From Nitrosomonas sp. Nm84 (GTDB lineage Bacteria; Pseudomonadota; Gammaproteobacteria; Burkholderiales; Nitrosomonadaceae), in assembly GCF_003201565.1 (NCBI RefSeq), contig NZ_QJJP01000007.1, positions 57,875-121,874 of the forward strand: DNA of 64,000 nucleotides. Reading direction: 5' to 3'. The notes under the pieces were generated by a model. The model saw nothing but the letters and a program-made list of their open reading frames with translations. It made no database searches and had not been told where the DNA came from. Both the position numbers and the translations under genes were made by a program. Below are positions 9,499 through 20,514 of this stretch, piece by piece. Position 1 is the first letter of the stretch. Each line of letters begins with the position of its first letter.

Positions 9499-9810
9499 AT
9501 GCTGGTGACATTTACAACCGATGTTTTTGCCGACATTACCATGTTTGAAAAAGACGCACACACCATGTTGAAAATGATGGGGCATAGCGGAACCATACCC
9601 AGTGCAATTTTGGCAGAAGATGTGCCTGCGGCACTGAATCGTTTAACAGCGGCTATTAATTCAGAAAATGCCTCGTTGCTAATTGATGAGGATAAGGGAG
9701 AGGATGAGGATACGAATGAGCCTGTGGTGAGCTTGGCTAATCGAGCGCTGCCACTAATTAATCTGCTTACTGCCGCAGCCAACAAAGGGTGCAATGTAAT
9801 GTGGAAATAG
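9499..9810 (+). CDS. DUF1840 domain protein
   Basis: A 103-residue cytoplasmic protein with an excellent AGGAGG site before the ATG. The pattern 'MLVTFTTDVFADITMFEKDAHTMLKMMG', then a linker and 'PAALNRLTAAI...', then 'LANRALPLINLLTAAANKGCNVMW' is that of DUF1840, a small proteobacterial family of unknown function. It stands alone, about 320 bases before gnd on the same strand. Confidence 0.85.
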   Translation: MLVTFTTDVFADITMFEKDAHTMLKMMGHSGTIPSAILAEDVPAALNRLTAAINSENASLLIDEDKGEDEDTNEPVVSLANRALPLINLLTAAANKGCNVMWK

Positions 9811-10130
9811 ATAGTTATCCGCAGTCAATCTCATGCTGAAAAAATATGAATATGTGCCTTTTACTATAAGACAACAGGAAACCTTGATATTTTTAAGATA
9901 AAGCGATGTAATAGATTGATGTGCCGGTGGGCTGAACACGAGGCAAATTCTGCATCTGCGTGAACCGACGACGCAATCCCTGCACTGCAAGTTGGAACAA
10001 TCTAATGACAATTGAAACTTTCCTGGTTAGCATGACATGGATTTCAATGAATGCGGCAGGTGTAGATTTACTAATGAAGTCAAAGCTGCTTGTAACGTTG
10101 GCTTTGTTCAATTTGGCAAGGAGAATCAAG
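9811..10130. other. Upstream region of gnd, no gene recognised
   Basis: About 320 bases between DUF1840 and gnd. An in-frame extension of gnd reaches back to 9960, but it has no ribosome site and its residues do not resemble 6-phosphogluconate dehydrogenase, so it is not coding. Any promoter of the pentose phosphate cassette should lie here; I could not assign -35 and -10 boxes with confidence. Confidence 0.4.
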
Positions 10131-11150
10131 ATGCATATTGGCATGATTGGATTAGGGCGAATGGGAGCTAGTTTGGTGCGGCGCTTGACCAAAAAAGGTC
10201 ACAAGTGTGTGGTTTACGATGTAAATCAGGATGTTGTGAATCAGGTCGCGGACCAGGACATTCAGGGTGCTGCATCGATTGACGATCTAGTCAAGAAATT
10301 GACTAAGCCACGCGCGGTATGGGTGATGGTTCCCGCAGCCGTAACAGGCAAAGCGATCGAAGAATTGGCTTCGAGCATGGATGCCGGTGATATCATCATC
10401 GATGGCGGTAACAGCTACTACCACGACGATATCCTTAGAGCGAAAGAACTCAAGCGAAAGAATATTCATTATGTGGACTGCGGCACTAGCGGTGGCGTGT
10501 TCGGTGAAGAGCGCGGATATTGTTTGATGATTGGTGGAGAGGATCAGATCGTCAAGCACCTGGATCCAATTTTCAGGAGCATCGCACCAGGTGTCGAAGC
10601 GGCGACACGCACCCCAGGCAAGAAAAACATGCCTAGTCCTGCAGAGCATGGGTATCTGCATTGCGGACCCACGGGCGCAGGACACTTCGTCAAGATGGTT
10701 CACAACGGCATTGAATATGGTCTCATGGCGGCTTATGCCGAAGGACTAAATATTCTACATAATGCCAATGTCGGTAAGTGCTCACACGATAGTGATGCCG
10801 AGACCACACCGATGCGCAACCCGGAATACTATCAATATGATCTGGATCTACCACAGATCGCGGAAGTCTGGCGGCGCGGCAGTGTGGTTGCATCATGGCT
10901 CCTTGATCTAACAGCAGCGGCGCTGGTCGAAGATGCAGAGCTTACTGGCTTCTCCGGACGTGTATCGGATTCAGGGGAGGGACGCTGGACGGCTTTGGCT
11001 GCTATTGATGAAGGCGTGCCGACTCCGGTAATCAGTGCGGCATTATTTGAACGCTTCGCGTCGCGCGGCGAAGCCGACTATGCCGACCGACTTTTGTCCG
11101 CGATGAGAAAGCAATTTGGCGGGCATAACGAGAAAAAAACGGGAGGCTGA
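10131..11150 (+). CDS. gnd: 6-phosphogluconate dehydrogenase, short decarboxylating type
   Basis: A 339-residue enzyme oxidising 6-phosphogluconate to ribulose 5-phosphate and CO2. The ATG at 10131 has an AAGGAG site and is the first codon of the Rossmann fold ([19 protein letters not shown]). Other family marks are IIDGGNSYY, the substrate segment '[12 protein letters not shown]', and the catalytic '[19 protein letters not shown]' with its Lys. The length, well below the ~470 residues of the E. coli enzyme, places it in the short Gnd group, many members of which prefer NAD+. It is the first gene of the cassette; zwf follows after one base. Confidence 0.95.
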   Translation: MHIGMIGLGRMGASLVRRLTKKGHKCVVYDVNQDVVNQVADQDIQGAASIDDLVKKLTKPRAVWVMVPAAVTGKAIEELASSMDAGDIIIDGGNSYYHDDILRAKELKRKNIHYVDCGTSGGVFGEERGYCLMIGGEDQIVKHLDPIFRSIAPGVEAATRTPGKKNMPSPAEHGYLHCGPTGAGHFVKMVHNGIEYGLMAAYAEGLNILHNANVGKCSHDSDAETTPMRNPEYYQYDLDLPQIAEVWRRGSVVASWLLDLTAAALVEDAELTGFSGRVSDSGEGRWTALAAIDEGVPTPVISAALFERFASRGEADYADRLLSAMRKQFGGHNEKKTGG

Positions 11151-11151
11151 G

Positions 11152-12564
11152 GTGAGGATTATCTATGATCGTACGACGTTAGCCGATACGTTGGTGATAT
11201 TTGGTGTAACCGGCGATCTCGCCCACAAGATGATTTTTCCGGCACTTTATGCGATGGCAAAGCATGGCACCCTCAATGTGCCAGTGGTAGGCGTTGCCTC
11301 ATCAGAATGGGATCTGGTGCAACTACGCAATCAGGCGAGGGAAAGCATCAGGAAATCCGTTGAGATTGATGATCAAAGTGCCCTTAATCACCTTCTTTCC
11401 TTGCTTCAATATGTCAGCGGCGATTACAATGACCCCAATACGTTCAAGGCACTGAAGCAAGCATTGGGCGATGCCCAGCGCCCGACGCATTATCTTGCCA
11501 TTCCGCCTACGCTGTTCGCAACGGTTATTAAAGAGCTTGGAGCCACTGGTTTGGCAAACCAAGCGCGCATCATTGTTGAAAAACCGTTCGGACGTGATCT
11601 GGCCTCTGCTCGAGAGCTTAACCGCACCGCACTAGCGGTATTTCCAGAAGATTCAATTTTCCGCATTGATCATTACCTCGGAAAGGAGGCGATCATGAAT
11701 ATCCTCTATTTCCGTTTTGCCAATTCTTTTCTTGAGCCGTTCTGGAATCGTAACTATGTTGCCAGCGTACAGATTACGTTATGCGAAGATTTTGGCGTGA
11801 AGGGTCGTGGTGCTTTTTACGAAAGTGTCGGTTGTTTGCGTGACGTTATTCAAAATCACCTGTTTCAGATCGTTGCCCTGCTTGCTATGGAAGCACCGGC
11901 CTATCAAGGTTTTGGTGCCGTCCATAGCGAGAAAGCCAAAGTGCTCCAGGCCATGCGCCCCTTGCATCCGGATGACGTAGTGCGCGGACAGTACACTGGA
12001 TATCGACAAGAATCTGGTGTGGCGGAGAACTCAAATGTCGAGACATTCTGCGCTATGCGGTTGCATATAGATTCGTGGCGTTGGGAAGGAGTGCCTTGGT
12101 ACCTGCGATCCGGAAAATTTATGGCTGCTACAGCAGCCGAGGTCTTAGTGGAATTAAAGCCGCCACCGCAAAAATTGTTCGATGATTCAGCAGCACCGAA
12201 TGAACGCGCTAATTATCTGCGTTTCCGACTTTCCCCCAATTCTGCTCTTGCCCTTGCGGCGCGTGTCAAACATGTAGGTAAGGAATTTGTCGGCGATCAG
12301 CGTGAGCTTTTCTTGTTGGATGAACAACCGGCAGAGGAAACACCTTACGAGCGACTATTAAGTGACGCAATGGCGGGTGATGGCGCGCTTTTCACCCGCG
12401 CGGACGCAGTGGATGCCGCTTGGGCAGCGATTGATCCCATTCTTGATATTCCTCGAACTGTCTACTCCTACGAGCAGGGCAGCTGGGGGCCAAAGCAAGC
12501 TGACGCGCTTTTTAGTGCGGGTGGAAGCTGGCATAACCCGATACCGATGAAGGAGAAAAAATGA
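11152..12564 (+). CDS. zwf: Glucose-6-phosphate 1-dehydrogenase
   Basis: A 470-residue enzyme making 6-phosphogluconolactone from glucose 6-phosphate. I chose the GTG at 11152, with GGGAGG about six bases upstream; an ATG at 11116 would overlap gnd and lacks a site. The nucleotide-binding loop is '[18 protein letters not shown]' and the active-site motif DHYLGKE is at about residues 173-179. Later family segments include 'LRSGKFM' and '[14 protein letters not shown]'. No 6-phosphogluconolactonase (pgl) gene is present in the cassette, so that step is spontaneous or encoded elsewhere. Its stop overlaps the tal start. Confidence 0.95.
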   Translation: MRIIYDRTTLADTLVIFGVTGDLAHKMIFPALYAMAKHGTLNVPVVGVASSEWDLVQLRNQARESIRKSVEIDDQSALNHLLSLLQYVSGDYNDPNTFKALKQALGDAQRPTHYLAIPPTLFATVIKELGATGLANQARIIVEKPFGRDLASARELNRTALAVFPEDSIFRIDHYLGKEAIMNILYFRFANSFLEPFWNRNYVASVQITLCEDFGVKGRGAFYESVGCLRDVIQNHLFQIVALLAMEAPAYQGFGAVHSEKAKVLQAMRPLHPDDVVRGQYTGYRQESGVAENSNVETFCAMRLHIDSWRWEGVPWYLRSGKFMAATAAEVLVELKPPPQKLFDDSAAPNERANYLRFRLSPNSALALAARVKHVGKEFVGDQRELFLLDEQPAEETPYERLLSDAMAGDGALFTRADAVDAAWAAIDPILDIPRTVYSYEQGSWGPKQADALFSAGGSWHNPIPMKEKK

Positions 12565-13673
12565 ATGCCACACAACAACTGCACAAACTGGGGCAGAGTA
12601 TCTGGCTCGACAACATAACGCGTGAACTGCTCACGAGCGGCACGCTGATCCGCTATATCAGCGAATTATCGGTGACGGGACTCACCTCCAATCCCACCAT
12701 ATTCGATCACGCCATCGAAGATGGTGATTTTTACGATGACGCGATCCGCCAAAAAACACTTGATGGTAAATCGGGCGAAGCGTTGTTCTTTGAACTTGCG
12801 TTGGAAGATTTAGTCCAGGCGGCCGATCTTTTTCGACCAATCTACGATGCCACAGGCGGAATTGATGGCTGGGTATCTCTGGAGGTATCGCCCTTGCTTG
12901 CGGACGACACCGCCGGTACGATAAAGGCGGCAGTGCAACTGCACACGCGCGCACGACGCCCCAATCTTTTCATTAAGATTCCAGGTACGCGTGCAGGTAT
13001 TCCTGCAATCGAGGAAGCTATTTTTGCTGGCGTGCCAGTCAATGTTACCTTGCTGTTCTCGCGTGAACACTACATTGCAGCGGCAGAAGCGTATATGCGC
13101 GGCATCGAGCGACGCATAGATGCGGGTTTGGATCCGAAGATCGACTCCGTGGCTTCAGTTTTCGTCAGTCGCTGGGATGTAGCTGTCAAGAACAAGATTA
13201 AAGGTGAGCTTCACAACAATCAACTTGGCATTGCAATCGCTAGCAGTGCCTATAGAGCCTATTGCGATTTATTGGCATCAAAACGCTGGCAGAAATTGGC
13301 TACTTCCGGAGCGCATCCGCAGCGCTTGCTATGGGCCAGCACCGGCACGAAGGATCCTGCAGCCCCAGATACCCTATACATTGAAGCGCTCGCTGCGCCG
13401 GATACGGTCAATACCATTCCAGAAAAGACGCTGCTTGCTTTTGCCGAACACGGCAAAATACAAACCATATTGCCGATTGATGAGAAATATACTGCAAGAA
13501 TGGACGCGGTAATCGCAGAATACACCTCTAATGGCGTCTACAGCGAAGTGCTGGCCGCTGAACTCCAGCGAGAAGGTGCTGAATCTTTTGCTAAATCTTG
13601 GCACGATCTGATGGCCTGTATTGCAAAAAAAAGTGGTGCGCTTACCCAAAAGACACATCCGGGCGGAGAATAA
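12561..13673 (+). CDS. tal: Transaldolase
   Basis: A 370-residue cytoplasmic enzyme moving a dihydroxyacetone unit between sugar phosphates. The ATG overlaps the zwf stop (ATGA), so translation is coupled. Family marks are '[13 protein letters not shown]' (about residues 38-50), '[14 protein letters not shown]', the Schiff-base Lys in 'NLFIKIPGT', and 'INVTLLFS'-like PVNVTLLFS. The length and motifs fit the longer actinobacterial/cyanobacterial-type transaldolase rather than TalB. It is the third gene of the pentose phosphate cassette. Confidence 0.95.
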   Translation: MNATQQLHKLGQSIWLDNITRELLTSGTLIRYISELSVTGLTSNPTIFDHAIEDGDFYDDAIRQKTLDGKSGEALFFELALEDLVQAADLFRPIYDATGGIDGWVSLEVSPLLADDTAGTIKAAVQLHTRARRPNLFIKIPGTRAGIPAIEEAIFAGVPVNVTLLFSREHYIAAAEAYMRGIERRIDAGLDPKIDSVASVFVSRWDVAVKNKIKGELHNNQLGIAIASSAYRAYCDLLASKRWQKLATSGAHPQRLLWASTGTKDPAAPDTLYIEALAAPDTVNTIPEKTLLAFAEHGKIQTILPIDEKYTARMDAVIAEYTSNGVYSEVLAAELQREGAESFAKSWHDLMACIAKKSGALTQKTHPGGE

Positions 13674-13675
13674 TC

Positions 13676-15778
13676 ATGACATTTGCCACGCAACTCGATC
13701 AACAGTGTATCAATACCATTAGATTTCTGTCGGTGGATATGGTGCAAAAGGCCAACAGCGGACATCCCGGTCTGCCGCTCGGCGCAGCGCCTATGGCATA
13801 CCTTTTGTGGACGCGCTTTCTCAAGCATAACCCGCGCAACACGCACTGGTTCAATCGCGATCGCTTTGTCCTCTCGCCCGGACACGGTTCGGCGCTACTT
13901 TACAGCTTACTGCATCTGAGCGGCTACGATCTTTCTCTGGATGATATCCGGCAATTCCGTCAATGGAACAGCAAAGCACCGGGGCATCCCGAGCGCGGAC
14001 ATACACCTGGGGTGGAAATTACCACCGGACCACTGGGTCAAGGCCTCGGCAATGCGGTCGGCATGGCAATTGCTGAGGCCCAACTATCGGCCCGCTACAA
14101 CCGACCCGGCCACACACTCATTGATCACCGCACCTATGCTATTGTCAGTGACGGCGACCTGATGGAAGGTGTGGCCTCTGAGGCAGCTTCTCTGGCCGGC
14201 CATCTAAAGCTCGGTAAACTCATTTGTCTTTACGACGATAACCACGTCACTCTGTCCGCCAGCACTGATATCGCCTTCTCCGAAGATCGCGCACGGCGCT
14301 TCGAAGCCTACGGCTGGCATACCGTGTCGGTGGATGATGGCAACGACTTGGCTGCAATTGATGCCGCATTAGCTGAAGCATATGCGGAAACTGCCCGGCC
14401 ATCGCTATTACTGATACGTACCCATATTGGTTATGGCTCTCCCTGGCAAGATAGTTTTAAGGCGCATGGCTCGCCGCTCGGTATAGATGTTGTGCGCAAG
14501 ACGAAACAAACGCTAGGCTGGCCGACCGAACCGGATTTCCTGATACCGGACGAAGCGCTGGCGCATTTCCGTGAAGCGGTGAAACGAGGTGCAAAGGACG
14601 AGGAGACGTGGAATATGGCGCTGAGTGCCTACACCAAGGCATTTCCGGATATGGCAGAAGAATTTCGGTGCCGCCTGCGCGACGAACTTCCATCGGGTTG
14701 GGACGCAGACGTTCCAGTATTTCAGGCCGATGCCAAGGGTCTCGCTACGCGTGATGCATCCGGCAAAGTGATGAATGCCATTGCGCCTAAACTGCCGGCG
14801 CTGACCGGTGGTTCTGCCGATCTCGATCCATCTACCAAAACGGCCTTGAAAGGTATGGGCGACTTCAATCCGCCGCTGCTGAAAGATTCGGACCAACAAG
14901 GTTCCGATAGCGCTGGCTGGAGTTATGCCGGACGCAATCTACACTTTGGCGTACGTGAACATGCAATGGGCGCTATCATCAATGGCCTCGCCGTACATGG
15001 CGGTTTTGTTCCGTATGGTTCGACCTTTCTGGTCTTCTCTGACTACGTGCGTCCGTCGATCCGCCTAGCGGCATTGATGGGACTGCACGTCGTGTATGTG
15101 TTCACACACGATAGCATCGCTGTCGGCGAAGATGGACCCACGCATCAACCGGTAGAACAACTAGCGAGTTTGCGTGCGATTCCGAATCTCACCGTAATCC
15201 GACCCTGCGATGCTAATGAAACCGCGGTCGCCTGGCGCGTTGCTCTGGAAACATCCGACCGGCCGGTGATACTGGTGTTGACTCGGCAGGAACTACCCAC
15301 ACTTGATCGCAGCCGTTACGCCGCCGCGGATGGATTGCGCAATGGCGCTTACGTATTGAGCGATGCCACTAATGGCGATCCCGAACTAATCCTGCTCGCC
15401 AGCGGTTCCGAAGTCAGCCTGATCGTAGCAGCCGCAGAACGTTTACAACAGCAAGGTATCGCCGTGCGCTGTGTCTCGATGCCAAGCTGGGAGTTGTTCG
15501 AGGCCTTGCCGCAAGCTCAGCGCGATGCAATACTGCCTCCCTCGGTCGATGCCCGACTTGCGGTCGAATTGGGTATTACACAAGGCTGGCATCGCTACGT
15601 TGGCACGCACGGCGATATTCTCGGCGTGGAGCACTTTGGTGCTTCTGCACCAGCCTCAGTGGTGCTGCGTGAATACGGTTTCACCGTCGACAACGTTTGT
15701 GAGCGAGCAAAGCGTAGTTTAAATTTATCAAAATTAAGATGCAGCATAAACGATGAAAATAAACCCAATGGCGGGTAA
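13676..15778 (+). CDS. tkt: Transketolase
   Basis: A 700-residue thiamine-diphosphate enzyme of the non-oxidative pentose phosphate pathway and the Calvin cycle. The ATG at 13676 is two bases after the tal stop, with GGCGGAG upstream. Motifs in order: '[18 protein letters not shown]', the ThDP/metal site '[18 protein letters not shown]', '[18 protein letters not shown]', the pyrimidine-domain '[16 protein letters not shown]', and '[19 protein letters not shown]'. The 3' end overlaps the pgm start by 26 bases. The base composition looks GC-richer than genes outside the cassette. Confidence 0.96.
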   Translation: MTFATQLDQQCINTIRFLSVDMVQKANSGHPGLPLGAAPMAYLLWTRFLKHNPRNTHWFNRDRFVLSPGHGSALLYSLLHLSGYDLSLDDIRQFRQWNSKAPGHPERGHTPGVEITTGPLGQGLGNAVGMAIAEAQLSARYNRPGHTLIDHRTYAIVSDGDLMEGVASEAASLAGHLKLGKLICLYDDNHVTLSASTDIAFSEDRARRFEAYGWHTVSVDDGNDLAAIDAALAEAYAETARPSLLLIRTHIGYGSPWQDSFKAHGSPLGIDVVRKTKQTLGWPTEPDFLIPDEALAHFREAVKRGAKDEETWNMALSAYTKAFPDMAEEFRCRLRDELPSGWDADVPVFQADAKGLATRDASGKVMNAIAPKLPALTGGSADLDPSTKTALKGMGDFNPPLLKDSDQQGSDSAGWSYAGRNLHFGVREHAMGAIINGLAVHGGFVPYGSTFLVFSDYVRPSIRLAALMGLHVVYVFTHDSIAVGEDGPTHQPVEQLASLRAIPNLTVIRPCDANETAVAWRVALETSDRPVILVLTRQELPTLDRSRYAAADGLRNGAYVLSDATNGDPELILLASGSEVSLIVAAAERLQQQGIAVRCVSMPSWELFEALPQAQRDAILPPSVDARLAVELGITQGWHRYVGTHGDILGVEHFGASAPASVVLREYGFTVDNVCERAKRSLNLSKLRCSINDENKPNGG

Positions 15779-17405
15779 ACCCGCAGAAACTTCGATGCTG
15801 GTCAATGTACCGCGACTCATCACGGCCTATTACAGCCTGGTGCCGGATGCTGCGATACCCACGCAAAGAGTCGCATTCGGCACCTCAGGCCATCGTGGCT
15901 CCTCATTCGAGACCAGCTTTAATGAATGGCATGTGCTTGCCATCAGTCAGGCTATTTGTGATTACCGCAAGGAGCATGGCATAAACGGTCCGCTGTTTCT
16001 TGGCATTGATACGCACGCGCTTTCGGAATCGGCGTATGCGAGCGCGCTTGAAGTGCTGTCCGCTAACGGTGTAGAAGTGATGATCGCAGACAAAAACGAA
16101 TACACGCCCACTCCCGTGATTTCGCATGCCATACTGACTTATAACCGCGGCCGTAAGTCAGGGCTGGCAGATGGTATTGTCATTACTCCTTCACACAACC
16201 CACCCGATAGTGGTGGTTTTAAGTACAATCCCACCCACGGTGGGCCTGCGGGTAGCGACATTACGGGATGTATCGAGGCCATGGCAAATGCATTTTTGGC
16301 AAGCGGCCTGCAGGGCGTGAAAAGAATCCCTTTTGAGCGGGCTCAACGCGTTGCTACCACGCACCGGCACGACTTTCTCAATGCTTATGTGAACGATCTC
16401 AGTAGCGTGCTTGATATGGATGCGATTCGCGATGCAAATATCCACATGGGCGTGGATCCACTTGGTGGTGCCGGCGTTCACTATTGGAGATCAATCGCTG
16501 AACGTTATGGTTTAAATCTCACGGTAGTGAGCGAAACCGTCGATCCCACCTTCCATTTCATGACACTCGATTGGGATGGTCAAATTCGGATGGATCCGTC
16601 TTCGTCCTATGCAATGCAAAGGTTGATCGACAACAAGGATCGCTTCGACATCGCTTTTGCCTGCGACACTGATCATGATCGGCACGGGATTGTCACCAGG
16701 AATGCAGGATTATTGCCACCTAATCATTATCTTTCTGTGGCCATTTTCTATCTCTTCCAATATCGACCGAATTGGAGCAAAGATGCAGCAATTGGCAAAA
16801 CGGTAGTCAGCAGTCAGATGATCGATCGTGTTACCGAGCAGCTCGGACGGAAACTCTACGAGGTCCCGGTCGGTTTCAAGTGGTTTGCAGATGGCCTACT
16901 TCAAGGTTCGCTCGGGTTCGGAGGCGAAGAAAGTGCGGGTGCGTCTTTTCTCCGCCTGAATGGTAGTGTCTGGACCACAGATAAAGACGGCATTGTCCCG
17001 GCTTTGCTATCGGCTGAAATTATTGCGCGCTTGGGCCGAGATCCCGGCGAAATATACCGTGAACTAGAACTCAAATTCGGCGAGTCTATATACGATCGTG
17101 TCGAAGCGGCAGGAACTCCGGAGCAAAAAGAACTGCTGGCGAGGCTTTCGCCTCAGCAGGTTAAGTTTACCGAGCTGGCTGGCGAAAAAATCCAGACTAT
17201 CCTCACGCACGCACCAGGAAACAATGCGCCCATCGGTGGATTGAAGGTGATTTCCAAAAGTGGGTGGTTTGCGGCGCGTCCATCCGGTACCGAAGACATT
17301 TACAAGATTTATGCTGAGAGCTTTAAGGGAGCAGATCATCTGCATCGCATTCAAGAGGAAGCCCAGACGATGGTTAGAGATGTTCTTACAGCGATACCGA
17401 ATTAG
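15753..17405 (+). CDS. pgm: Phosphoglucomutase (alpha-D-glucose-specific)
   Basis: A 550-residue enzyme interconverting glucose 1-phosphate and glucose 6-phosphate, linking glycogen breakdown by glgP to zwf. Motifs: '[15 protein letters not shown]' near the N-terminus, the phosphoserine loop [11 protein letters not shown] (Ser about 147), the Mg2+ loop 'DTDHDRHG', the sugar loop 'GEESAGASF' and the phosphate loop '[12 protein letters not shown]'. The start codon at 15753 lies inside tkt; an in-frame ATG at 15768 is an alternative, and neither has a strong ribosome site, so coupling to tkt translation is likely. Confidence 0.95.
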   Translation: MKINPMAGKPAETSMLVNVPRLITAYYSLVPDAAIPTQRVAFGTSGHRGSSFETSFNEWHVLAISQAICDYRKEHGINGPLFLGIDTHALSESAYASALEVLSANGVEVMIADKNEYTPTPVISHAILTYNRGRKSGLADGIVITPSHNPPDSGGFKYNPTHGGPAGSDITGCIEAMANAFLASGLQGVKRIPFERAQRVATTHRHDFLNAYVNDLSSVLDMDAIRDANIHMGVDPLGGAGVHYWRSIAERYGLNLTVVSETVDPTFHFMTLDWDGQIRMDPSSSYAMQRLIDNKDRFDIAFACDTDHDRHGIVTRNAGLLPPNHYLSVAIFYLFQYRPNWSKDAAIGKTVVSSQMIDRVTEQLGRKLYEVPVGFKWFADGLLQGSLGFGGEESAGASFLRLNGSVWTTDKDGIVPALLSAEIIARLGRDPGEIYRELELKFGESIYDRVEAAGTPEQKELLARLSPQQVKFTELAGEKIQTILTHAPGNNAPIGGLKVISKSGWFAARPSGTEDIYKIYAESFKGADHLHRIQEEAQTMVRDVLTAIPN

Positions 17406-17535
17406 GACAAAGATCGCGCACCATTGGCACCTTGTCAACAGACATTAAGTGAGGCCAAAGAAGTATGGCGTAAGGAAGGGGATCCTAACTGATGTATTTG
17501 AAGATTTGGCTCAAGACAAATTTGAAGGAGAGGTT

Positions 17536-20085
17536 ATGAAGAACGTAAAAACGAGGTTCAGTCATTCCAAGGAGCTTCTTTTGTCCACGGACGTAGATGG
17601 ATTCGATTCCCTAGCTGAGCTTGCCTTGGATATGCGCTCGTCGTGGGATCATGCCACCGATCAAGTATGGCGGCAATTAGATTCTGTACTGTGGGAACTT
17701 ACGCATAATCCATGGGTTATCATACAGACGGCCTCACGAGAGAAACTTCAGCGTGTTTTAACCGATGCTACTTTCCGCAAAAAAATTGATAATCTGGTGC
17801 AAGCTAGGCGCGATGCGGTAGAGGCTCCTGCATGGTTTCAGCAAACCTATCCGCAATCGCCACTGAGCTGCGTTGCTTATTTCAGCATGGAATTCATGTT
17901 GAGCGAAGCTTTGCCTATTTACTCGGGTGGACTGGGTAATGTGGCCGGCGATCAACTTAAGGCCGCCAGCGATTTAGGTGTTCCCGTGATCGGCATCGGA
18001 CTGCTTTACCAGCAAGGTTATTTTCGCCAGATGATCGATAAAGATGGCGCGCAACAAGCCATGTTCCCGTATAACGATCCCGGACAGTTGCCGATCACAC
18101 CATTGCGTAAACCGGATGGAGAGTGGTTGCGGCTCGAGGTTGTGTTACCCGGTTACTCGGTCTGGTTGCGCACTTGGCAAGTACAGGTCGGTCGCGTAAA
18201 ACTGTATCTATTAGACAGTAATGATGCAGCGAATTATCCTGCACATCGAGGGATCACGAGTGAGCTTTACGGTGGCGGACCGGAGTTGCGCCTTAAACAG
18301 GAAATGATCCTAGGGATTGGTGGATATCGACTGCTTACAGCGCTCGGCATCCAACCGGAAGTCTGTCATTTGAATGAAGGGCACGCCGCCTTTGTCGTGT
18401 TGGAACGCGCCCGCAGTTTCATGCAAGAGACCGCGCAAACCTTTGAATCTGCGTTGGCCGTTACTCGAGCAGGCAATATCTTTACCACGCATACAGCGGT
18501 TGCTGCTGGTTTTGATCGTTTTTCTCCAGCGCTCATTGAGCAATACCTCTCAAATTATGTGCGTACACAGCTCGGAATAACTTGCGACGATTTGTTGGCC
18601 TTGGGTCGTCAAAACCCAAATGACTCGTCAGAACCCTTCAATATGGCTTATTTGGCGATACGTGGGAGCAAGACGGTGAATGGTGTGAGTCGCTTGCATG
18701 GTAAAGTGAGCCGGCACTTATTTGAACCACTCTTCCCACGTTGGCCAATAGGAGAAATACCGGTTGGATACGTGACCAATGGTGTTCATATACCAACCTG
18801 GGATTCGGCGGCAGCCGACGAACTATGGACGAGGGCTTGTAACAAAGAACGCTGGCTGGGTTCAACAAATACTCTGGAACGAGATATTCGCTGTATCTCC
18901 GATGCCGATCTTTGGCAACTTCGTAGCACCGCCAGAAAATTGTTGGTTGAATTCGCTCGCAAACGATTGCGCCAGCAACTTGCCGTTTCAGGGGCATCGC
19001 CCGAAGCAGTTGAAGGCGCACAACATCTATTTGACCCCAATACTTTGACGCTGGGTTTTGCGCGTCGCTTTGCAACCTATAAGAGACCGAATTTGCTGCT
19101 CCACGATCCGGAACGGTTACTGCGTCTGCTGTCTAATTCACAACGCCCGGTACAACTCATCATGGCCGGAAAGGCTCATCCCGCAGATTTGGCGGGCCAA
19201 GCCCTGATTCAGGAATGGATACATTTCATCCGCCAATCTGATGCACGACCACATGTAGTCTTCCTCAGTGACTACGACATGCATCTGACCGAACAATTGG
19301 TACAGGGTGTGGATGTCTGGCTCAACACGCCGCGTCGCCCCTGGGAAGCGTGCGGAACGAGCGGCATGAAAGTCCTGGTCAACGGCGGTATTAATCTATC
19401 TGAATTGGATGGCTGGTGGGCGGAAGCATACACGCCGGAAGTGGGCTGGGCATTGGGAGATGGTCTGGAACATGATGGCGATCCCGCGTGGGACGCTATC
19501 GAAGCTGAGGCTCTTTATGATCTCCTTGAGCACAAGGTAGTCCCTGAGTTTTATACTCGTGATGAACAAGGTGTTCCCACCGCCTGGGTTGCGCGGATGC
19601 GGGAAAGTATGGCGCGGTTGACACCACAATTTTCCACCAATCGTACGGTGCGTGAATACACCGAGCAACACTATCTCCCCACCGCCTCAGCCTATCGAAT
19701 GCGAGCCGCGGACAAAGGTAAAATCGGCGCGGATATTTTAAATTGGCAGCAAGCACTGGATCAAAAGTGGACCGCACTGCGCTTTGGAGAGATGAAGGTT
19801 GAAAAAAAGGGTGATCAGCATGTATTTGAAGTGCAAGTGTATCTCGATGACCTCGACCCAGATGCAGTGCAAGTAGAACTTTATGCCAGCGGAATCAATG
19901 GTGCCGAACCTGAACGGCTGGAGATGGTACGCTTGCGCGAACTAACGGGCTCGTTGGGTGGCTATGTTTACAGCGCCAGTGTGCCAGCTATCCGTGCAGA
20001 AAAAGATTATACAGCGAGAATAATACCGCAGCATGAGGGTGCTGCCATTCCTTTAGAAGCACCGTGGATTCTGTGGCAGCGGTGA
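17536..20085 (+). CDS. glgP: Alpha-glucan (glycogen) phosphorylase
   Basis: An 849-residue phosphorylase releasing glucose 1-phosphate from glycogen or maltodextrin. The ATG at 17536 has a strong AAGGAGAGG site; an upstream GTG at 17449 does not. Residues ~20-130 form the DUF3417 N-terminal domain of the AgP-type subfamily, followed by 'CVAYFSMEFMLSEALPIYSGGLG' and 'HLNEGHAAF'. The pyridoxal-phosphate Lys is in CGTSGMKVLVNGG (about residue 612). The ~110 C-terminal residues form the extra beta domain typical of the long form. It ends the cassette; its product feeds pgm and then zwf-gnd. Confidence 0.94.
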   Translation: MKNVKTRFSHSKELLLSTDVDGFDSLAELALDMRSSWDHATDQVWRQLDSVLWELTHNPWVIIQTASREKLQRVLTDATFRKKIDNLVQARRDAVEAPAWFQQTYPQSPLSCVAYFSMEFMLSEALPIYSGGLGNVAGDQLKAASDLGVPVIGIGLLYQQGYFRQMIDKDGAQQAMFPYNDPGQLPITPLRKPDGEWLRLEVVLPGYSVWLRTWQVQVGRVKLYLLDSNDAANYPAHRGITSELYGGGPELRLKQEMILGIGGYRLLTALGIQPEVCHLNEGHAAFVVLERARSFMQETAQTFESALAVTRAGNIFTTHTAVAAGFDRFSPALIEQYLSNYVRTQLGITCDDLLALGRQNPNDSSEPFNMAYLAIRGSKTVNGVSRLHGKVSRHLFEPLFPRWPIGEIPVGYVTNGVHIPTWDSAAADELWTRACNKERWLGSTNTLERDIRCISDADLWQLRSTARKLLVEFARKRLRQQLAVSGASPEAVEGAQHLFDPNTLTLGFARRFATYKRPNLLLHDPERLLRLLSNSQRPVQLIMAGKAHPADLAGQALIQEWIHFIRQSDARPHVVFLSDYDMHLTEQLVQGVDVWLNTPRRPWEACGTSGMKVLVNGGINLSELDGWWAEAYTPEVGWALGDGLEHDGDPAWDAIEAEALYDLLEHKVVPEFYTRDEQGVPTAWVARMRESMARLTPQFSTNRTVREYTEQHYLPTASAYRMRAADKGKIGADILNWQQALDQKWTALRFGEMKVEKKGDQHVFEVQVYLDDLDPDAVQVELYASGINGAEPERLEMVRLRELTGSLGGYVYSASVPAIRAEKDYTARIIPQHEGAAIPLEAPWILWQR

Positions 20086-20149
20086 ATAAGGTTTTTCAAA
20101 ATAAAAGAATGAACAGAAACAAGATTCTATTAAAAAGCACTGTTGAGTG

Positions 20150-20455
20150 CGTGTTGGCAAGTGGAATTGTTCTTCAAATGGATCAAGAAAAACCTGAAGA
20201 TTAAGTTTTTTATTGGAACGGGCAAAAATGCCGTGATGACATAGATCTGGATTGCTATGTGTGTGTACTTGCTGCTGACTTTCATCAAATTCCAGTCAAA
20301 GATGAATAAAGCCATGCAGCAGATTGCGGTTACTATAGCTCGATTTATTTGAAAAACGCGGCTTGATGGCTTTATTGCGAGGTGATCCACCTAACCTTAA
20401 TCACGCCTCCAATATTCACATGCCTCTACTTTGAAAGTTAACGGGACAGTAGTGA
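20150..20455 (+). pseudogene. IS4-type transposase C-terminal remnant, copy 2
   Basis: Read from 20150 the frame gives CWQVELFFKWIKKNLKIKFF, then GTGKNAVMT, a TAG stop, and IWIAMCVYLLLTFIKFQSK; further stops follow. The bases match copy 1 at 8850-9360 closely (same FFxWIKxxLKIK and GTxKN blocks, same trailing CTCTACTT...GAAAGTT segment). It is dead. It lies 65 bases after glgP, in direct orientation to copy 1. The rest of the 20086-20514 gap shows nothing else. Confidence 0.85.
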
Positions 20456-20514
20456 GACATCATACAAAATGCTTGATCAATTGTCTATTTCAATTTTTAT
20501 CAAGGAGTTAGAGT

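Noticed and set aside
9960..10130. A 57-codon N-terminal extension of gnd
   Set aside because: The ATG at 10131 has a strong ribosome site and begins the Rossmann fold; the extension has no similarity to the family.
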